A stretch of DNA of 8,250 bases from Saprospiraceae bacterium (lineage in GTDB: Bacteria > Bacteroidota > Bacteroidia > Chitinophagales > Saprospiraceae): contig JADZBJ010000140.1 in assembly GCA_020852155.1 (NCBI GenBank), positions 1 to 8,250 on the forward strand. Direction: 5' to 3'. Below, in pieces: positions 5,786 through 8,250 of this stretch. Under the pieces are notes generated by a model. The model was not told where the DNA came from. It saw only the letters and a program-made list of their open reading frames with translations, and did no database searches. Positions within the stretch are counted from its first letter, which is position 1; each line of letters begins with the position of its first letter. Both the position numbers and the translations under genes were made by a program.

Positions 5786-7279
5786 CTATTGGACGTTTTC
5801 AATCTGGAAATGTCGCAAAAAAAGTATCGTTTTATCAATATCTTCACTTAAAATCCTGTCTGTTACCAGCGGCGGGACCACCTGACGATATTCCGTGTAT
5901 GCTTTTTCAATCGGAGCTGAAAAACGCCGGGGCTTTCGGAATTCCAGGCCTTGCATGGCCGCCATAAATTCAATAGCCAACAATCGTTCCAGATTCAAGA
6001 CCACCCGACGGGCTTTGGTGCCGGCATTGGCGGCCATACTCACATGATCTTCCTTGCCAGTCCAACTGACGATGCTGTCCGTGGAAGCCGGTGCGCAGTA
6101 CATTTTGTTCTGACTCACAATGGATGCAGCAGTGTATTGAGCAATCATGAGTCCTGAATTCAGTCCGGCATCCTGAATCAAAAATGCCGGTAAATCGCGT
6201 TGTCCGCTGATGAGTTGATACAGCCTTCTTTCGGAAATATTGCCCAACTCGGCCAGTGCGATCGCTAAGTAATCCAGTGGCAGGGCTAAGGGTTGCGCAT
6301 GAAAATTGCCCCCGGACAAAATGCCGTTGCTTTCCGGGAAGATCAGCGGATTATCCGTGGTTGAATTCATTTCGGTTGTAATCATATCGCCGATATGTTG
6401 CAGGGCATTTCGGCTGGCGCCGTGTACCTGCGGCACGCACCGGAAAGCATAAGGGTCTTGTACGCTGCTGTTTTTGATCTGACCCAGTTCGCCGCCTTTC
6501 AGGAAACCCAGCACATTGCGGGCTACGAATATTTGCCCTTTATGCGGCCGGATATTATGTATTCTTTCATCCAACGGTTCCAACTGGCAGTTGAAGGCTT
6601 CAAATGAAATGGCCGTGTTGAAATCGGCCTGTTGCGCCAGCCGGGAACCTTCCAGCCAACTCCAGACCGCATAAGCGCCCGAAAATTGCGTGCCGTTCAG
6701 GAGGGCCAGCGCTTCTTTGGCCTTGAATGTCAACGGCGTCCAGCCAAGGGCTTTTAATACCACATCAGCGCGCTGCCGACGGCCCTGATGCCAAACCTCG
6801 CCCATACCGATCAACGGCAAACTCAGGTGTGCCAGTGGCGCCAGATCACCGGACGCGCCCAGCGAACCGAGTTCAAAAATAACAGGCAGCATGTCTGCAT
6901 TATACATGTCCACCAGGCGTTGAACGACCTCGACCCTGACGCCGCTGTGCCCGTAAGACAGGCTCTGTATTTTCAGCAACATCATGATGCGAATAACCTC
7001 TTGTGGCACCAGTTCGCCTGTGCCAACGGCATGACTCATCACGAGGTTTTCCTGTAATTTTTCCAGATTTTCATCTGAAATACTGACATCGCAAAGCGAA
7101 CCGAATCCGGTGTTGATACCATATACCGGTCTTTCGGTGCGGCTGATGGTGTTATCCAGAAACTGGCGGCAATTGTTTAGTCTTGTCTGTGCTGTGTCTG
7201 ACAGGCTTAAAGGTGTCTTGTTGCGAAGCAAATGGTCAACCTGATCGAGGGATAAATGGTCGGGTGATATCTGGTGCAT
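5786..7279 (-). CDS. hutH: Histidine ammonia-lyase
   Basis: HutH removes ammonia from L-histidine to give urocanate, the first step of histidine breakdown in the cytoplasm. From the ATG at 7279 the protein has 497 residues, normal for the family. The cofactor-forming Ala-Ser-Gly triad is at 142-144 in GSLGASGDLAPLAH. Other active-site landmarks are Tyr53 in YGINTGFG, Ser82-His83 (typical of HAL, not PAL), Asn195 in LLNGT, VQDPYAFRCVPQVHGA (273-288), GGNFH (323-327) and EDHVSM (410-415). The residue before EDHVSM is Lys409, where Gln is usual. An in-frame ATG at 7324 would add 15 residues, the first of them encoded by the end of the repeat element at 7311-7463; I reject it. hutU, hutI and hutG are not in the window, so the rest of the pathway must lie elsewhere. 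Confidence 0.94.
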   Translation of the reverse strand: MHQISPDHLSLDQVDHLLRNKTPLSLSDTAQTRLNNCRQFLDNTISRTERPVYGINTGFGSLCDVSISDENLEKLQENLVMSHAVGTGELVPQEVIRIMMLLKIQSLSYGHSGVRVEVVQRLVDMYNADMLPVIFELGSLGASGDLAPLAHLSLPLIGMGEVWHQGRRQRADVVLKALGWTPLTFKAKEALALLNGTQFSGAYAVWSWLEGSRLAQQADFNTAISFEAFNCQLEPLDERIHNIRPHKGQIFVARNVLGFLKGGELGQIKNSSVQDPYAFRCVPQVHGASRNALQHIGDMITTEMNSTTDNPLIFPESNGILSGGNFHAQPLALPLDYLAIALAELGNISERRLYQLISGQRDLPAFLIQDAGLNSGLMIAQYTAASIVSQNKMYCAPASTDSIVSWTGKEDHVSMAANAGTKARRVVLNLERLLAIEFMAAMQGLEFRKPRRFSAPIEKAYTEYRQVVPPLVTDRILSEDIDKTILFLRHFQIENVQ

Positions 7280-7346
7280 TAGTGGTGTGGTTAGTATAGT
7301 ACAGGTTTGATGAGGGTGTCTCATAAGTCATAAATCAAGCAAATTA

Positions 7347-7426
7347 GATTAACCGCTAATGACGCTAAATACGCTAAGTTTTTGATTTTCAATATTTTGC
7401 GTATTTGGTGTCATTAGCGGTTAATC
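7347..7426 (+). repeat. Inner inverted repeat of the MITE-like element
   Basis: Arms 7347-7374 and 7399-7426 are 28 bases each. They pair by Watson-Crick at 26 positions, and the two remaining pairs become G-U in a plus-strand RNA. The loop is 24 nt and AT-rich. The left arm contains the GCTAA triple repeat. Confidence 0.8.
7354..7380 (+). repeat. Three 9-bp tandem CGCTAA repeats
   Basis: CGCTAATGA, CGCTAAATA and CGCTAAGTT follow directly on one another at 7354, 7363 and 7372. The first two copies are part of the left arm of the inner inverted repeat. The role is unknown. Confidence 0.75.
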
Positions 7427-7530
7427 ATAAAAGCACAGAATCGTTACTTATGAGACAACCTCAAAGCACAGCAAAGGAAAAACAAAATTGCAAACAGCGG
7501 GGTGTTTGCTGCTGTCAACAACAGGTAGTA

Positions 7531-7560
7531 TTGGTAAAAAAAGGGACTGGCATACTTTTA
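7531..7560 (+). promoter_or_regulatory. Candidate promoter of the LolA-like gene
   Basis: TTG at 7531-7533 is followed after 19 bases by TACTTTTA at 7553-7560, matching the Bacteroidota -33/-7 pattern except for the last base (A instead of G). A start near 7567 would give a leader of about 140 nt. No better match lies closer to the ATG at 7711. The rest of 7464-7710 holds no gene I can support. Confidence 0.35.
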
Positions 7561-7649
7561 GAGATTCTTAACGGAAGTTTTTACAACTCAAACCGGACAA
7601 AATGCGTTTTGCGAACTAAGCGGTTGTTTAAAACTTCAACAGTTACACA

Positions 7650-7688
7650 AATAACCAATTCAACAAATAACCGAATAACCAATTAACC
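7650..7688 (+). repeat. AATAACC low-complexity repeats before the LolA-like gene
   Basis: Variants of AATAACC and TTAACC recur across this stretch (ATAACCAATT, AATAACCG, AATAACCAATTAACC). It is AT-rich and lies 20-60 bp before the start codon, in the expected untranslated leader. Confidence 0.7.
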
Positions 7689-7710
7689 AGTTACTTTCAA
7701 TCAACACAAG

Positions 7711-8250
7711 ATGTACAAACTGCTGATTCCCCTGTTAACCCTGTTTTTTGTTCAATCACTTTCGGCTCAACCGGGGCAGGCCAAGCCGGAAAAAAACGAC
7801 CCCGAAGCAAAGGCCATTCTGGATAAAGTTCGGAAGAAATACGAAGGCTATAAATCCATGGAAGCGGCTTTCGCGCTCAATATTGAAGTGCCTGGGCAGC
7901 CTGTTGAAAATCAGAAAGGAACCGTTGCGCAGCAAGGCGACAAGTTCAAACTGGAAATGGATGCCCAAACGCTGGTGAGCGATGGTAAAACAACCTGGGT
8001 TTACCTGAAGAATAACAAGGAAATTCAAATCAACGACGCCGATGGAGGCACCGGTGATTTCCTGACGCCGAAAGAACTGCTCAGCCGTTATCAGCGTGGC
8101 GATTATTTATACGCCATTATGGATAAAGTCAATGAAGGCGGGAAGGTGTTGACGCAGATTGAATTCAAGCCTAAAGACCGCAATTCGGAATATTCAAAAA
8201 TGCGCGTCAATGTGGATGAAAAAACGCAAACCATCCAAAGTATCAAAGCG
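7711..8250 (+). CDS. LolA-like outer-membrane lipoprotein carrier protein (3' end missing)
   Basis: The reading frame opens at the ATG at 7711 and is still open at the window edge, giving 180 residues. The first 19 residues (MYKLLIPLLTLFFVQSLSA) are a typical secretion signal, cut before QPGQA. The mature part begins with a helix, DPEAKAILDKVRKKYEGYKSMEAAF (30-54). Alternating beta-strand segments follow: GTVAQQGDKFKLEM, SDGKTTWVYLKNNKEIQIND and KVLTQIEFKPKDRNSEYSKMRVNVDEKTQTI. This order and the 'DGKTTWVYLKxxKEIxIN' segment match the LolA family. These proteins shuttle lipoproteins through the periplasm from the inner to the outer membrane, shielding the acyl chains in an open half-barrel. 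I infer that only a short C-terminal part is missing. Bacteroidota often carry more than one LolA-like protein, so I give no firm symbol. Confidence 0.88.
   Translation, partial: MYKLLIPLLTLFFVQSLSAQPGQAKPEKNDPEAKAILDKVRKKYEGYKSMEAAFALNIEVPGQPVENQKGTVAQQGDKFKLEMDAQTLVSDGKTTWVYLKNNKEIQINDADGGTGDFLTPKELLSRYQRGDYLYAIMDKVNEGGKVLTQIEFKPKDRNSEYSKMRVNVDEKTQTIQSIKA

Larger units (their letters stand above)
7311..7463. mobile_element. MITE-like element with terminal inverted repeats
   Basis: The left end TGAGGGTGTCTCATAAGT (7311-7328) and the right end (7446-7463, reading TGAGGTTGTCTCATAAGT on the minus strand) match at 17 of 18 positions. They enclose 117 bp that contain no gene, only a second, nested inverted repeat (7347-7374 with 7399-7426). 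Total length is 153 bp. Size, terminal repeats and lack of coding capacity fit a miniature inverted-repeat transposable element, moved by a transposase encoded elsewhere. I see no clear target-site duplication, so a fixed palindromic repeat is an alternative. The left end lies 31 bp upstream of the hutH ATG. Confidence 0.6.

Noticed and set aside
5728..5847. N-terminal extension of the DUF4197 protein
   Set aside because: It overlaps hutH and would bury the lipoprotein signal peptide behind 40 residues.
5786..7279. Tyrosine or phenylalanine ammonia-lyase instead of HutH
   Set aside because: Ser82-His83 and VQDPYAFRCVPQVHGA follow the histidine enzyme; the Bacteroidota tyrosine enzymes I know differ clearly in these segments.
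7301..7473. Target-site duplication flanking the MITE-like element
   Set aside because: The flanks (TTTGA on the left, AAGCA on the right) do not match, so none is claimed.
7405..7686. Plus-strand 93-codon frame ending before the LolA-like gene
   Set aside because: It begins in the MITE-like element and ends in the AATAACC repeats, has no recognisable domain, and covers the likely promoter of the next gene.

Overview
The window looks like a chromosomal segment of a Bacteroidota bacterium, probably a Saprospiria-like lineage (the lineage is an inference). The main evidence is gene content: a DUF6249 protein, a DUF4197 lipoprotein with a short SSC lipobox, a Bacteroidota-style HutH, a LolA-family carrier and a class 1 isoprenoid enzyme of a type I associate with this phylum. 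Short AT-rich leaders without strong Shine-Dalgarno sequences, a few TAnnTTTG-like -7 boxes, and intergenic spaces full of short tandem and inverted repeats agree with this.

Layout. (1) 1-202, minus: 5' part of a small membrane protein (DUF6249). (2) 203-829: a gene-free repeat region. It holds a GTTGAAAG-rich tandem tract, eight copies of a 25-nt stem-loop unit spaced about 51 nt apart, and a 143-bp block present twice at a constant offset of 265 bp. (3) 830-1594, minus: a Fic enzyme of the autoinhibited class II type, whose stop codon lies on the edge of the duplicated block. (4) 1781-2695, plus: an SPFH/prohibitin-like membrane protein. (5) 2696-2841: a long imperfect inverted repeat that also encodes the last codons of the next gene. 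(6) 2819-3835, minus: a class 1 isoprenoid-type enzyme with two Asp-rich motifs. (7) 4036-4911, plus: YicC endoribonuclease. (8) 4916-5004: two consecutive hairpins between convergent genes. (9) 5014-5727 and 5786-7279, minus: a DUF4197 lipoprotein downstream of histidine ammonia-lyase, probably co-transcribed. (10) 7311-7463: a 153-bp MITE-like element with 18-bp terminal inverted repeats and a nested inner inverted repeat, just upstream of hutH. (11) 7711 to the end, plus: a LolA-like periplasmic carrier, cut by the window edge.

The genes are mostly unrelated housekeeping or accessory functions: protein AMPylation or similar, membrane organisation, isoprenoid chemistry, RNA turnover, histidine catabolism and lipoprotein transport. 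They do not form one pathway. I see no defence island, CRISPR-Cas locus, transposase, rRNA or tRNA. The most unusual content is in the non-coding spaces: the duplicated stem-loop array next to fic, the nested-palindrome element next to hutH, and the inverted repeat that supplies the C-terminus of the isoprenoid enzyme.
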